In this document: positions 36,117 to 47,496 of the stretch, one piece after another | Layout: each line of letters starts with the position of its first letter | Numbering within the stretch: position 1 is the first letter of the stretch | Assembly: GCF_029852145.1 (NCBI RefSeq) | Contig: NC_079979.1 | Span: forward strand, 6,300,501 to 6,364,500 | Length of the DNA stretch: 64,000 nucleotides | Direction of reading: 5' to 3' | From: Microplitis mediator | Taxonomy: Eukaryota; Arthropoda; Insecta; Hymenoptera; Braconidae | Program-made: the position numbers and the translations under genes | The notes under the pieces: model-generated | What the model was told of the DNA's origin: nothing | Seen by the model: only the letters and a program-made list of their open reading frames with translations | Database searches by the model: none

Positions 36117-38463
36117 TGTTACGTCCAAGATGACGAAAACACGTTTTTCAGTCCCTTAATTTTGAGTCAAAGCACTTAAGCCATTTACTCGGGTAGCGGG
36201 GACCTCGCTATTTAGTGTCGAGTATGTCAATATACGAAAATAGGATGTACGAGGTGAATGGATGTGTCTTATCACTAGATAAATGAACAATTTATTAAAC
36301 TTACAGTTGGTTTATTCAATATAACAATATGTCAGGATACAAGATTTGGCTGAGCTGGAGACCAGATTGTTGATTGGAATTCGACTCGTATTAAATTATT
36401 GTTGGTTGAAATTCGATTTAAGATGAGATGTTGTCAGGTGGCTTGATGGTTGGTTACGGTTCTTGAAAGTTGATACTTGTTGATGTGAATGAGCAAAAGG
36501 GAGTACTTATACTGGGTAATTGACAATCTGTCTGAATATACTTTTTAAATATGACGAAACTTTATTTAGATGTGAATAATAAAAATTAAAGCAGCAATAA
36601 TATTCAATAGAAATAATTTAATTATTTAAATTATTTATAATATTGAATAAAAGAATTAAAAATCGAATTTATTTTTAATTAAAATGATTCTATTTAAATT
36701 GTATAAATTCTGAATTTAATATTATAACGACTCGAGCAAGAAATAAAAATTCGATATTTAAAATATTAAGGTTTCGCGTAATCAAGAGCTTGATAATTAA
36801 TGGGCGCAGAGGACTAATTTGCGGCAGCTTTTATAGGCGCATTTCTAGGCGAGGGGTAACACGCGCGACCTTGAATTGAGATTTGTTACCAAAAACTAAT
36901 GTTATTTGGAAGCTTTGATGAATTGCGGGGCGTGGTGTAGGAAAAAGGCGTACGTGACCATTTTGAGTAGAAACTTCTAGAACAATACCCCCACCAAGAA
37001 GAATACACCCGTTCTCCATGTTATTAGATAGAGACTATTTTAAATTATTAATTACGGATTATTAATTTGATTTAAAGCATAGGTGTTTATTGATTATTAA
37101 TCTCCTTATTATTATCTTTCGATTGATTCTAATTATTTCCTTTTATTATTATTGGTGTAGATGTTATTCGTATTTTTAATTATTATGGATTAGTTATGAA
37201 TAATTTTTATATTATTCTTGGTTTAATTAATTAAGGTGGAATTTTGGGTCACGATGACATTTTTAATTTATAATTATTTCAATTATTTATCGAGTTATTC
37301 AAAGTGGTAATTCACAATGATTTCATATGTGTTAGTGAGAAGCGGAGGGATACATTACGTAGAGGGGCGTGAGACTAGTCTTCATAGAACTAGTATAAAG
37401 GAGCTTCATGACATTTGTAATTATTATGGGATAATTATGGAAAAGATTTATATCATTCTTGGTTTAATTGATGAAGGTGGAAATTCGGATCACTATGACA
37501 TTTTTAATTTATAATTATTTCAATTATTTATCGAGTTATTCAAAGTGGGAACTAATGATAATTTCATATGTGTTAGTGAGAAGCGGAGGGATACACTACG
37601 TAGAGGGGCGTGAGGCTAGTCTTCATAGAACTAGTATAAAGGAGCTTTATGACATTCGTAATTATTATGGGATAATTATGGAAAAGATTTATTTTATTCT
37701 TGGTTCAGTGAATTTAGGTAAAAATGCGGACTATTATGGCGTTTTTAGGTTGTAATTATTTCAATTATTTATCGAGTTATTCCAAGTGGAAATTTGGGAT
37801 AATGTCATATGTGTTAATGAGAAGCGGAGGGATACATCTTACGGAGGGGCGGTAGAAGATGGGTCAAGCAGCACGTATCCCCAAATAAGGAGATTTTATA
37901 ATGATGGCACGCGTCAAGAGAGAAGACCGCGAAAGCGCAAGCGTCGAATACAACACTTAGTTGAGTTATTAGAGGCAAAACTATATTCCTACATATGTGT
38001 TAGTGAAAGATAATGGGAACGAAATAGTAGATTCCCTGATTGATCTATGCCGGTTAGCCAGTCGGTATATAAGCTTTTATCCTAATCTCGCGTTTTTTGT
38101 CGTTACCCGCTGGACTATTATAATTCTCTCATGTTATGAATAGGTGGCTATGAGGTTTATTATCTGTAGAACGTCAAAATTATTATTTATATTTCCTGTC
38201 GCGGTATGTTATAGTGGTTTCATGATATGTAGATTATGAATGATTATCCTATTTATTTTTCTAGTCAGTACGTTAGAATATTGCGTCTCCAATTTTTAAT
38301 TTGTTTTTTTTTTGTTTTATCTGGGGTCTCGTTTTTTTTGTTTCACATCAACAGTCTCACAATCATCTGACCTTGAATATATAATATACTCTTTTATTAT
38401 TAAATTTTTGTTATTTATTAAATCTTTAATGGTTTCTGGAATTTGACACGTTACGCCGTAACA
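36117..38463. mobile_element. Solo LTR, 2347 bp, with 4-bp TSD (AAGT)
   Basis: Begins TGTTACGTCCAAG and ends CGTTACGCCGTAACA. AAGT lies on both sides (36113-36116 and 38464-38467). The empty site is visible in the opposite TIR of the host transposon near 33515-33520. The length is unusual for one LTR. Part of it is a 241-bp tandem repeat (37187-37830). Open frames at 37317-38013 are translations of those repeats. Confidence 0.82.
37187..37830. repeat. 241-bp tandem repeat inside the solo LTR
   Basis: Equivalent positions at 37270, 37511 and 37752 give a 241-bp period. Units share TTATTTCAATTATTTATCGA and GTGTTAGTGAGAAGCGGAGG, with a partial first and last copy. Similarity is high between the second and third units. 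Confidence 0.8.
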
Positions 38464-38962
38464 AAGTGAATGATGCGCGGCAGCGCGCCGTACCGACAGC
38501 GCTCACTGCCCGTCATAAATAAATTTTTTTTTGTTCACTCTATTCGCGAGCACTCAAATTTTTAGCGGATTCTGTTACTTTGATGTTTAATGCATAATAC
38601 CAAGAAAAACAAAATTTTGTTTTTTAATGAAGAAGTCATTGAAATTTTCATTTGTTAACTTAAAAGTTAATTAACAATATGAAAATCAATAAATAATTTG
38701 AACTTTTATATATAATAATAAAGTACAACTATTGAACTATGAATCCTGAAAGTTTCATTAAAATATCTTTTATAGCCTTTTATTTATTGATTTTTTAATT
38801 AAAAGTCTTAAAAACTTTCAATAAAAAAAAAAGTTAAAATGAAAATTTTCAAAAACTGTTTTAGGAGTTAATTATTCATAGTCAACACTTCATGAAAAGA
38901 TATTCATACCTGAATTTAATAATCAAGTCGAAAAGAAGTACTGGATGTGATCTTGCTCTGCT

Positions 38963-39549
38963 GGCAAAATTTTAATATGCCTTGATGATGCATCTTTCCG
39001 TATATAAACTGCCCCATAGGCAATCCAAATGAATTTTGAATAAATTTGCGTAAACTTTTTACTAATAGTATCACGTAGTCGATAAAGTTTTAGCGGGATA
39101 CGATGGTTAATATTAATGTTACTTGCTGCTAAAGAAGCATCAACATGTCTGGCAGTGAGTTCTCCTATTCCCCTTCCCTTTCTCCTATAAATTAACAAAT
39201 TACATTTAGCAGCAGACGATAGTTCAATCAAAATTGCTCGTGACCGGTTTTTGCTATCTCGCGATTCACTTAATAGCTTACGGCCCATACGCTTGGCATA
39301 AATAATTTCAGAATTTGCGAGTGGAACATTTAAATGATTTGCCAAAGCTGGAACAAATACTTCTGCAAGTTTCTTTGAATCTGTCGTAGCATCAGTTTCA
39401 GGAACTCCAGTTACAACAAGCTGATTGGAGACACTTAAACAAGCCATACGTAGCAACATCGTTCGATCAGCTATTGTCACTGCTGAAGAAGTTGATGCCG
39501 AGATTTGACTTTCAACAGATTCAAGCCTAGAATCATGCTTTGTAACCAC
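38963..39549 (-). pseudogene. LINE ORF1 fragment (RRM-like RNA-binding part)
   Basis: Open on the minus strand from the 5' break at 39549. It starts with a coiled-coil-like region (HDSRLESVESQIS), then NQLVVTGVPETDATTDSKKL and RAILIELSSAAKCNLLIYRR, which resemble the RRM-like nucleic-acid-binding module of LINE ORF1 proteins. It ends with IKILPAEQ as it runs into the terminal inverted repeat of the Sola-like element. The start codon and N-terminal zinc finger are absent, so it is 5'-truncated. The role in intact elements is binding LINE RNA. Confidence 0.65.
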
Positions 39550-39554
39550 CCGAT

Positions 39555-40235
39555 AAAAAAAGATGTTGTCTAATCATATATGATCATGCATAATTGTCTA
39601 TGTATGATCAGATCCGAAAATTGTCCAGGTCTGACCATACATAACTTGATCTGTTTATGTATGAACCGATATGATTACATATAACCATGCATGAACGAAT
39701 AGAGTCATTTTTAGAATCTCATTTAGAATATCTGTAAATTATTAATTAAGTAATTTAATTTGAATTTATTGTCTTTATCAATATAAATGTCGGTTAAAAT
39801 TAAATAATGAAAAAAAAAATCATTATCCGTTGACTACTATTTTACTACAAGGTCACCCATCCAATTAATGTCCCATGCCGATGCTGTTTAACTTTGGTTA
39901 TCGATGGATTGTAGTCTGATCCTCTAGTCTGTTCTACACTTTTAATTAAGAAACGTTTATGGCATTACTTAACTCAAATAATCAAATTGATACTTTATAC
40001 TTCTAAATTGCTGCCGAAACCTTTGAACATTTTTTAAGTATTGGGGATTTAAGTTTGATTGATAGTTGACAGAATAAAAATTTAATAACTTTGATATTAA
40101 AAAATTGTCATATTATTTAATATATATATATATATATATTTATTGGAACTATATACATAATTAAATATTTATAGGCTTCATATCAATAAAGTCTGATCAG
40201 ATTTAATCATACATAGACATACATAACTACATATA
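39555..40235. repeat. TGATCAGATC/ATATATG-rich repeat region, left part
   Basis: Degenerate copies of TGATCA(G/T)ATC, CATACATA and ATATATGATTAT appear at 39555-39700 and 40160-40235. The same material resumes at 43798 after the inserted LINE. CTACATATA at 40227-40235 and 43798-43806 looks like the LINE's target-site duplication. Confidence 0.55.
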
Positions 40236-43200
40236 TTATAGTATAGTATAGTATAGCATCAAGTTGACTCTTTTTAAGCAGCGAAAATAAGTTCATTTTG
40301 AGTATATTATTGGATGAGTTGGGTGATCTAAACTAACTGAGTGAAAAGTGCTAATTTTTTGGAATTATTTGTGATATAAATTATGTTTTGAACATCAAGT
40401 TTTTCATTAATATTTTTGTGAGAAATTTTAGACTATCAATTGAGGTTATTTTGGCTGATTTAGATTTCGGGGTTTTCTGAACTTAGTAGTGTCATCTGTG
40501 AAGTTTTAGAAGTACTCTCAGAAATCATCATGTCTTGTGTACTTTGCTACGGTGAAATTACAGATGCCGCTCATGCCACCAAAACAGATGATGCGTGTAA
40601 ACATAAATTCGATATACATTGTCTCAAAGTAAAATATAATTTGAAATCAGCAACTGAAGCAGTGACTTTTGTCAAGCATGGGTGTCCTGTATGCAAAGAT
40701 AGTAATGCTATCAACTTAATTAACAAATTGGAATCATCTCTTGCGAAATTAGATAAATTAGACAAACTAGATAGCCTTGATAAGTCAGTTCAATCATTAC
40801 ATAGCAAATTTGATGATATGAAGGCAATGCATGATGACTTACTTGAGAAATTTAATAAACTGGACGAACGAGTAGTTAATCTTGAAAATACAGGTCCGAA
40901 ACTTGCTATAACAGAAACTTGGTTAACTGAAAATGTTAAGGATAGCCAATTTCAGTTGGATGGATTTACTTTACTTCGAAATGATCGTGCACACAGAAGA
41001 GGAGGAGGTGTTGCTATTTATATAAGTAATGCTCTATCATTTCGTTACGTAGCTGGTTCAACTTATATTGAAAATCATCCCGAATATTTATTGATAGAAG
41101 TATGGCACGCGTCAAGAAATAAAATTTTAGTTGGTGTATTATATAGACCACCGAGTGGATATGATCTAGATATACTGGAAGAAGAGCTTGATGAAGTAAT
41201 GGTGCACTACAAGAATGTAATTTTACTAGGTGATTTAAATGCTGATATGTGTGTTAGTGGAAATAAATCAGAGGAGATCTGGGAATTCTGTGGCAGCTTA
41301 GGTTTGCATCTTATAAACTATAGTCCTACGCATCATACAGCAACAAGTCATACGTGGATTGATCTGTGTATGGTTAATGATCTGGATTGTGTTATAGCAT
41401 CAAAGCAATCAAGTGAACCTTTCTTGGCAGACCATGATCTCATTTCATTTGAATATAATTATCCAGCGCCAAGTCAGAGGCGAAAAACTATTCAATTTAG
41501 AAACTTAGGTGGTATCGATAATCAACAATTACATAACCTTTGCACTAACCTAAATGTCAATATGTTCAGTTTGGGTGACTCTGTAGATGAAATGAATGTT
41601 AAATTGCACAATAAAATTCACGATGTCATTGACATTGTAGCTCCTGTTAGGACGAAAGTGGTACGTGAGTCTGCAGCTCCTTGGATTACTAAATACATCA
41701 GAGATCTTCAGCGTAGACGGTCCAAACTTTATAGAATTCATAAAAGAACGGGATTTGCATATAAGGAGTACTTACAATTACGAAAATTAGTGAAGCAAAG
41801 AATTATTGAAGCAAAGAAGAAATATTTTGAAACGAGATTTTCTACGGCCAAGAATTCTAAATCAATTTGGAATGATTTTAGAGATCTAGGCTTAATTAAA
41901 AGAGATGACTCACATCTACCTAAAGACTTAAATTTGGAGCATTTGAATGAGTTTTTTGTAAACATTGCTGGTAAATCAATTAATCTTGACTTGGAATATA
42001 TTGATAATCATGCTCTTCGTTGCGATTCAATATTTAATTTTGGTGAAATAAATTCTACGGAGGTGAAGCACGCGTTAATGCGAATATCTTCAGCATCGGT
42101 GGGCCCTGACGGTTATTCAATCAAAATATACAAATTACTACTACCTTTCTTTTTGGAGATATTTACATACTTTTTCAATAATTCGTTTTCAAAAGGAGAA
42201 TTTCCATCGTCTTGGAAATTATCTTACGTGCTGCCCCTACCTAAGAAAAGATATCCTACTGAATTTGGAGATTATAGACCAGTATCTTTACTAAGTACTT
42301 TGTCTAAAGTTCTAGAAAGATGTGCATATGAAAAAATATTGAAGTATGTTAGTAATAATGGCATTATTGATGAATATCAGACTGCTTTCAAGGAAGGTAT
42401 GAACACGCAATCTGCGATAATTACACTCTTAGATGACATTCGGCTTAGTATAGGCAAGTCTATGATAACTTTAGCGGTGTTTTTTGATTTCTCAAAAGCA
42501 TTCGACTCAGTAATTCATGACATATTGTTACGTAAGCTGAAATTTATGGGATTCGATAATGTTGCTATAAATTGGATATCAACTTACTTGAATGGTAGAA
42601 AGCAAGCTACACGAAATAATAGTGGAAATACTTCTTCATGGAAACGTGTTCTTAGAGGTGTGCCTCAAGGTAGTGTATTAGGACCACTACTTTACTCTCT
42701 CTATGTGTCTGATTTAGGCCTTCAATTAGAGGGCTGCAAACACTTATTTTATGCAGACGACCTAGTGGTCTACATATCGTGTGACATCGATAAAGTGAAT
42801 CAGTGTGTTATAAAAATTAATAAAATTATTGAAAACATTGTTTTATGGTGTTCTAAAAATGGACTTAAATTAAATGCGTCAAAATCTAATGCTATAATAT
42901 TTGGTAGTACACATAAAATAAATAGTGATCTATACACGTCAATACATAAAATTGTAGTTGATAGTGTTAGCCTTAATTATTCAACGACGGTAAAATATTT
43001 GGGGGTAATCTTAGATAATACACTTTCATGGGAAAAACAAGTTTTAGATGTTTGTAAACGAAGCATGCGTATTTTAGCACAGTTAAAAATGCATGATAAC
43101 ATTTTTAACACTGCAATTAAAACAAAACTTATTACTACCCTAATTTTTCCGTTATTTGACTATTGTGCGGTGATGTATACAGATATTACAAGCAGATTAC

Positions 43201-43797
43201 AGTTAAAACTTCAGAGAAAAATCAACGCATGTGTCCGTTTTATTTATAAAGTCAGTAGATTTGAGCATATCACACCTTATTATCGTAGGCTTGGCTGGCT
43301 AACGTTAAGTATTCGCCGTGAGTTTTTCATGGCGTGTATAATATACAAGGCAATCTATCTAGGCCAAGTACAATTATTCGGTAATAATATAGTTTTTTTA
43401 GAGCCAAGGCTACGAAGAGGTGATATAAGACAGGATTATCTAAAATTACCTCCAAACCGTGCAATTAAATATGAAAAATCATTTATAACATCTGCCATAC
43501 GGGTTTGGAATTTATTGCCACCTACTTGTACTAATTTACCATCTTATTATGAATTCAGAGAGGCTTGCTATAAACACTTTATCAATATACAAAATAACAA
43601 TAATTAATAGCAGTTATTGTACTAAATTAAGATTAAAACTAATTATTTATAAATGTAAATTACTTAATAATGACAATAATGTATGATGCATGAAACTCAA
43701 TAGTTATACTATACAAAAATTGTAATTAAATGTATAAAGGATGGCCGCAAGGAGCCTAGACTCCATGGCCAAATAAACAAAATTTCTATCTATCTAT
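40236..43797 (+). mobile_element. Younger Jockey/CR1-group LINE, nearly intact
   Basis: A 9-bp duplication (CTACATATA) borders it. It has a roughly 290-bp 5' UTR, one long ORF (40530-43607) and a 3' UTR of about 190 bp. The 3' UTR ends GCCAAATAAACAAAATTTC plus (TATC)n. The 3' end, with its simple-repeat tail and no poly-A, is usual for this group. The element seems recent, since the ORF has no stops. Confidence 0.8.
40530..43607 (+). CDS. Fusion ORF: zinc-finger/coiled-coil ORF1 head + partial endonuclease + reverse transcriptase
   Basis: The 1025 codons start at ATG 40530. Residues 1-56 hold a Cys/His cluster (CVLC, CKHKFDIHC, CPVC) like a PHD/RING finger. Residues about 65-118 form a Leu/Lys/Asp coiled coil. 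At about 122 the sequence joins LAITETWL of an apurinic-type endonuclease, followed by RRGGGVAIY, GVLYRPPSG, LGDLNAD, TSHTWIDL and LADHDLISF. The RT occupies about 500-800 with DYRPVSLLS, FFDFSKAFDSV, GVPQGSVLGPLLY and FYADDLVVY (catalytic YADD). A C-terminal region ends near VWNLLPPTC. The endonuclease lacks its first strand and the metal-binding Asn, and the RRM-like half of ORF1 is absent, as if an internal deletion joined ORF1 and ORF2 in frame. The RT could be active; the endonuclease probably is not. Confidence 0.85.
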   Translation: MSCVLCYGEITDAAHATKTDDACKHKFDIHCLKVKYNLKSATEAVTFVKHGCPVCKDSNAINLINKLESSLAKLDKLDKLDSLDKSVQSLHSKFDDMKAMHDDLLEKFNKLDERVVNLENTGPKLAITETWLTENVKDSQFQLDGFTLLRNDRAHRRGGGVAIYISNALSFRYVAGSTYIENHPEYLLIEVWHASRNKILVGVLYRPPSGYDLDILEEELDEVMVHYKNVILLGDLNADMCVSGNKSEEIWEFCGSLGLHLINYSPTHHTATSHTWIDLCMVNDLDCVIASKQSSEPFLADHDLISFEYNYPAPSQRRKTIQFRNLGGIDNQQLHNLCTNLNVNMFSLGDSVDEMNVKLHNKIHDVIDIVAPVRTKVVRESAAPWITKYIRDLQRRRSKLYRIHKRTGFAYKEYLQLRKLVKQRIIEAKKKYFETRFSTAKNSKSIWNDFRDLGLIKRDDSHLPKDLNLEHLNEFFVNIAGKSINLDLEYIDNHALRCDSIFNFGEINSTEVKHALMRISSASVGPDGYSIKIYKLLLPFFLEIFTYFFNNSFSKGEFPSSWKLSYVLPLPKKRYPTEFGDYRPVSLLSTLSKVLERCAYEKILKYVSNNGIIDEYQTAFKEGMNTQSAIITLLDDIRLSIGKSMITLAVFFDFSKAFDSVIHDILLRKLKFMGFDNVAINWISTYLNGRKQATRNNSGNTSSWKRVLRGVPQGSVLGPLLYSLYVSDLGLQLEGCKHLFYADDLVVYISCDIDKVNQCVIKINKIIENIVLWCSKNGLKLNASKSNAIIFGSTHKINSDLYTSIHKIVVDSVSLNYSTTVKYLGVILDNTLSWEKQVLDVCKRSMRILAQLKMHDNIFNTAIKTKLITTLIFPLFDYCAVMYTDITSRLQLKLQRKINACVRFIYKVSRFEHITPYYRRLGWLTLSIRREFFMACIIYKAIYLGQVQLFGNNIVFLEPRLRRGDIRQDYLKLPPNRAIKYEKSFITSAIRVWNLLPPTCTNLPSYYEFREACYKHFINIQNNNN

Positions 43798-44310
43798 CTA
43801 CATATACGTTTATATCAGTCATGTCTGATCAGATCCAATCATATATAAACTTATGCACGACTATGCATGAATTTATATTAGCCATGTCTGGTCAGATCTA
43901 ATCATGTATAGACTTATATATGATTATATATGGGGTTATAACAGCTGGGTATGATCATATCTAATTATATATAGACTCATATATGATCAGACCTGATCAT
44001 ACATAGACTTATATATGATTATATATGGGGTTATAACAGCCAGGTGTGATCATATCTAATTATACATCGACTCATATATATTCAGATCTGATCAGGTTTA
44101 ATTATATATAGACATATATAATCAGATCTGATCATATATAGACTTATGTATGGGCTTATAACAGCCAGGTATGATCAGATCTAATTGTGTATGGGGTCAT
44201 ATACAATCATATATAATTATATATGACCCCATATATAATCATGCATGATTATATGTAACTTAATATATGATTATATATAATCATATATGAACATATACAT
44301 ATGTTCATTA
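43798..44310. repeat. TGATCAGATC/ATATATG-rich repeat region, right part
   Basis: Several imperfect units of about 100-110 bp contain GGGGTTATAACAGC(C/T)(A/G)GG, TATGATCA(T/G)ATCTAATTA and GACT(C/T)ATATATGAT. The array is full of small palindromes. No coding potential. Confidence 0.65.
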
Positions 44311-46255
44311 AGAGGTACTTATGAGGCCAAAAAAAACGATTTTATTTTGATATATATAGCTAGTTTTTGACTCAAATATGCTAAATTAAAGAAAAAAAAA
44401 TTGTTTTTTTCACATTTTTTCCGTATATACAGCCACTAGTGTCTCATCTATTGAGTGGTGTTAATGAGGCCTGTACTCATAAACACCGTTTAGTATCTTT
44501 TTGAGTTTTTAAACCTGGTACTAATGAAGCCACTAAATGTATAATTATTGTACTAGGGCTCTATCAATGCGTGGCTCGACAAGTACCACTTCGTAAAACT
44601 AATAGTATATCAACGTCGAAAATAAATAATGGATTTTTGCTATTTATATAGCTATTTCAAAAGTGTCAATCATCTCATATTTAATGATACATGTAATAAT
44701 CATATGTATAATGATATATTCGATATTCCATGAATAGTTACCTACTTAAACTTCAGTATCACTCAAACCTGGCCTTACAAGCAACATATAATATCTTTTA
44801 GATTTTTTAAAAGTGGTACTTATGGGTTCATTAAATTCGTCTTTTGCGAAATTTAACTTTTTCAAAGCATGGCTTCTTACTTAGTATTACTATATGGAAT
44901 TGAAATTCTTTCTTTGTCAAAAGAAAAACAATATTTTTTTACAATTGATGCGTTTAGTTTAGAAATAATATCTACTTTTTTATGATTCCGTAACAAAACA
45001 TCAATAAAAATGTGATCAGAAAGATATTCAACTTTATTCTCATGTATTTCGTGATTGTCGAACGGGAGAATGATATTTAAACAAGTTACATAATAAAAAA
45101 GCCTAAAAAAAATATGCACCGAAAAAATAAGCAAGAAAATAGTATTTTGTTCTTTGTTTAAGTTTCTTAAGCTAGTAACGTGGTAAAATTTCGCAAAAAA
45201 ACCGTAAATGTGAAGTAGTGCAAAAAAAAAATTATCAATAAATCCATACATTCGGCAAAGTTAACGTTCAATTCATTGATAACGACAATCAATTTTCCAC
45301 AAATAGTATGAAAAAATATTTGGAGATATTCTACCAAGGAAGATTACGACGAATTTACTCAATGCGGACCATTTATTGTGATGCACTGATATAAATATAT
45401 ACTAATCGGTGATGAATAAGATACATTCAATTAATATTTTATCACAGTAACTCATTGCTCTCAACGACTAAATATTTTATCATATCAGTCAAGATAGTTT
45501 ATATAATATTCGAACACTATTTTATCATTAAGTTCTTAGAAATAAATATTCTCATTAATATTTATTCAAACTTAAGATTACGGAATAGCTGCAATATCTT
45601 GAAAATTATATTATGATCTGCATTCTATATGTATTTCAACGCAGTAATTTGGTCGCATATATCTCGTTCGTTGATTATATATTTTGTATTAAAATGATAA
45701 TATATTTTTTTTATCATTTGGTAGTTGTGAGGCCTGGCCTCACAAACAACGTTTAATTTCTGAATGTGTTATACATGAAAATTACACTCGGATATTATGT
45801 TTTCCAACTGAAAACAAATGAATACAAGTAAGTGAGTACTTAAAAATACCGAAAAACAGCTGATATTTTTATAAATAATATATATCTGAATACTCAAGTA
45901 TAGTAATTACTACATCGTGTAGAATTAACTTTAGAATAATTAGTCTAATTCTCCTATGTTTTTAATACAGCAGTTACTTCATGTTATTGCCAAGCTACAA
46001 TAAAAGGGGAATGCGTTCAAATGAAAATTATTTTCTTCGCCGAAAAAATATTTTTTGCAATCGAAAGAAAAAGTAATACTTATTTTTCTTGGACTAAGAA
46101 CATTTTGGTTTTTCTTGTAGATCGCAATAAATGTTCTTGGGCCAAGGTATCCTTTCCTTTTTTGTAGTTGGGCAAGAAAATATGGCAACATTCGAAAAAA
46201 TTCAGAACTTGAGTTATCTCATGGACTAAACAAGTGTCGTTAAACGTAGATTCTA
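44311..46255. other. AT-rich DNA with GAGGCC palindromes
   Basis: GGTACTTATGAGGCC at 44315, TTAATGAGGCC at 44461, GGTACTAATGAAGCC at 44516, GGTACTTATGGG at 44815 and GTGAGGCCTGGCCTCAC at 45727 form a spaced motif series. The motif recurs at 61190-61310. The 124-codon minus frame at 44877-45251 is hydrophobic and AT-driven, without recognised motifs; the frame at 45979-46191 is also unconvincing. Confidence 0.4.
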
Positions 46256-47070
46256 CCTAAAAAATAAAAAAATCGGTCAATCAGTTGGCCCTGCGGGCCA
46301 GCCCTAAAACTTCCCGCTGTTTTCGAGCTCAAGGACCTCAAAAACATTATTGTGAATACATTTTCGAGCTCTTCAAGCTCGAAAATACTTTTGTATGCTG
46401 TTGTTTTCGAAAAAAAAACGTTTTTCACTATTTTTTCTCCAACGATATTTCTCAAACGAATTGATTGATTGAGACGGTTAAGGTGGCAATCGACGCGTTT
46501 TATCAAGTTCAAAAGCTTATCAAATTTTGAACTCGGTTTATTGAGTCGTTTTTGAGATATTTAAAAAAAAAAAAAAAAAAAATTTTTTTCAATTCTTTCG
46601 ACAATGGTTTCAGTTGAACGAATTAACTGATTTTGATGGTTGAGATAGCATTTGACGCGGCTTATAAAACTTCAGAGCCTAGTCAATTTTGGAATCAATC
46701 CATCGAGCACATTAAAAGTTATAAAAAAAAACATTTTTGAAAAATTTTGTTTTTGGAATATCTCTGAACGAGCCCTACCGATCAAGCTCAATTTCTTACA
46801 GCTTCAAGATATTAACAAGCCGCGTTGAATGACATAACACCTTAAAATTCGAAATCGGTTTATCCATTCAATAGATACAGGTATTTACATATGTACGTAC
46901 GTACGTACATACATACATACACTCGGACATCATCTTGAAATTAGTCAGGATAGCTTCCTAGGACCTCAAAACGTCGACATCTGATGAAAATTCGATTTTC
47001 GTAAATCGGACCGAAACCAATAACTTCCCGAGTTTCTGAGAATTTTCAATTTTCTTAGCGGGAAGTTAAA
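46256..47070. mobile_element. MITE-like repeat family R1, copy C
   Basis: Contains GGCCCTGCGGGCC at 46288, AACTTCCCGCTGTTTTCGAG at 46308, paired GAGCTC palindromes, the ACGTACGTACGTACATACAT microsatellite at 46895-46920, and AGCGGGAAGTT at 47057-47067. It aligns with copy B in reverse. The 90-codon minus frame at 46240-46512 is repeat translation. Confidence 0.72.
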
Positions 47071-47496
47071 AATAAAAAGAAACAAATAATAAATAGCTAA
47101 GAATTAAATAAATAAACATATGTTTAGCAAAATTACAAAAATTATGAAATGATAACAACAGTAAGTTTGCATCATATAACCTTTTATAATAAACATCATA
47201 TACTATATTTTTTATAACAATCGCTATAATTTTTTAAATGAAGGTAAATTCAAAATAAATAAGAATAAAAAATAATATATTATAAGTTATAGTAGGACAT
47301 ATTTGTTAATATGAGAAGTAAAGAAATGTGGTCACTCATCAAATTATTTTTTATGTTTATATAAATTTGAAAAACAAAGTTTTTATTTGAGCTTCCGTTC
47401 TTTCTCCAAAAACATCTGGATTTTCTTTAAGCATCTCCCTAATTTCTTTCAAAGGTGGATAAGCATGACTACGGATGAGAGTACCAAATTTTTCTC

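Larger units (their letters stand above)
33017..38958 (+). mobile_element. Sola-like DNA transposon with about 0.6-kb TIRs and 4-bp TSD
   Basis: The ends are GAGCAAGATCACATC and its reverse complement. The inverted repeat continues for about 610-620 bp (33017-33635; 35995-36116 plus 38468-38958). TGCT flanks both sides (33013-33016 and 38959-38962). Inside is a decayed transposase gene on the plus strand (34019-35883). A solo LTR (36117-38463) is inserted in the right TIR. Without the LTR the element is about 3.6 kb. The protein motifs and 4-bp duplication fit the Sola superfamily (I think Sola2); that name is from memory and tentative, while the structure is seen directly. Confidence 0.75.
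27657..39550 (-). mobile_element. Old Jockey/CR1-group LINE, multiply interrupted
   Basis: ORF1 remains at 38963-39549 and ORF2 at 27882-32966, both on the minus strand. A 3' end with TAAATAAATAAATAAATAAA at about 27657-27681 resembles the simple-repeat tails of this group. The 5' part of ORF1 is missing beyond 39550. Insertions: an LTR-like block (29.5-30.79 kb), a subterminal-repeat element (31564-32580) and the Sola-like transposon (33017-38958), which separates ORF1 from ORF2. The order of nesting makes this LINE the oldest layer of this region. Confidence 0.75.

Noticed and set aside
40571..41965. Minus-strand ORFs of 63-75 codons
   Set aside because: Antisense shadows of the intact plus-strand LINE ORF.
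39555..44310. Centromeric-type satellite
   Set aside because: TGATCAGATC/ATATATG repeats are short and irregular, and extend over only about 1.2 kb once the inserted LINE is removed.
44877..45251. 124-codon minus-strand hydrophobic ORF
   Set aside because: Composition follows local AT richness, no motif, no splice context; not supported as a gene.
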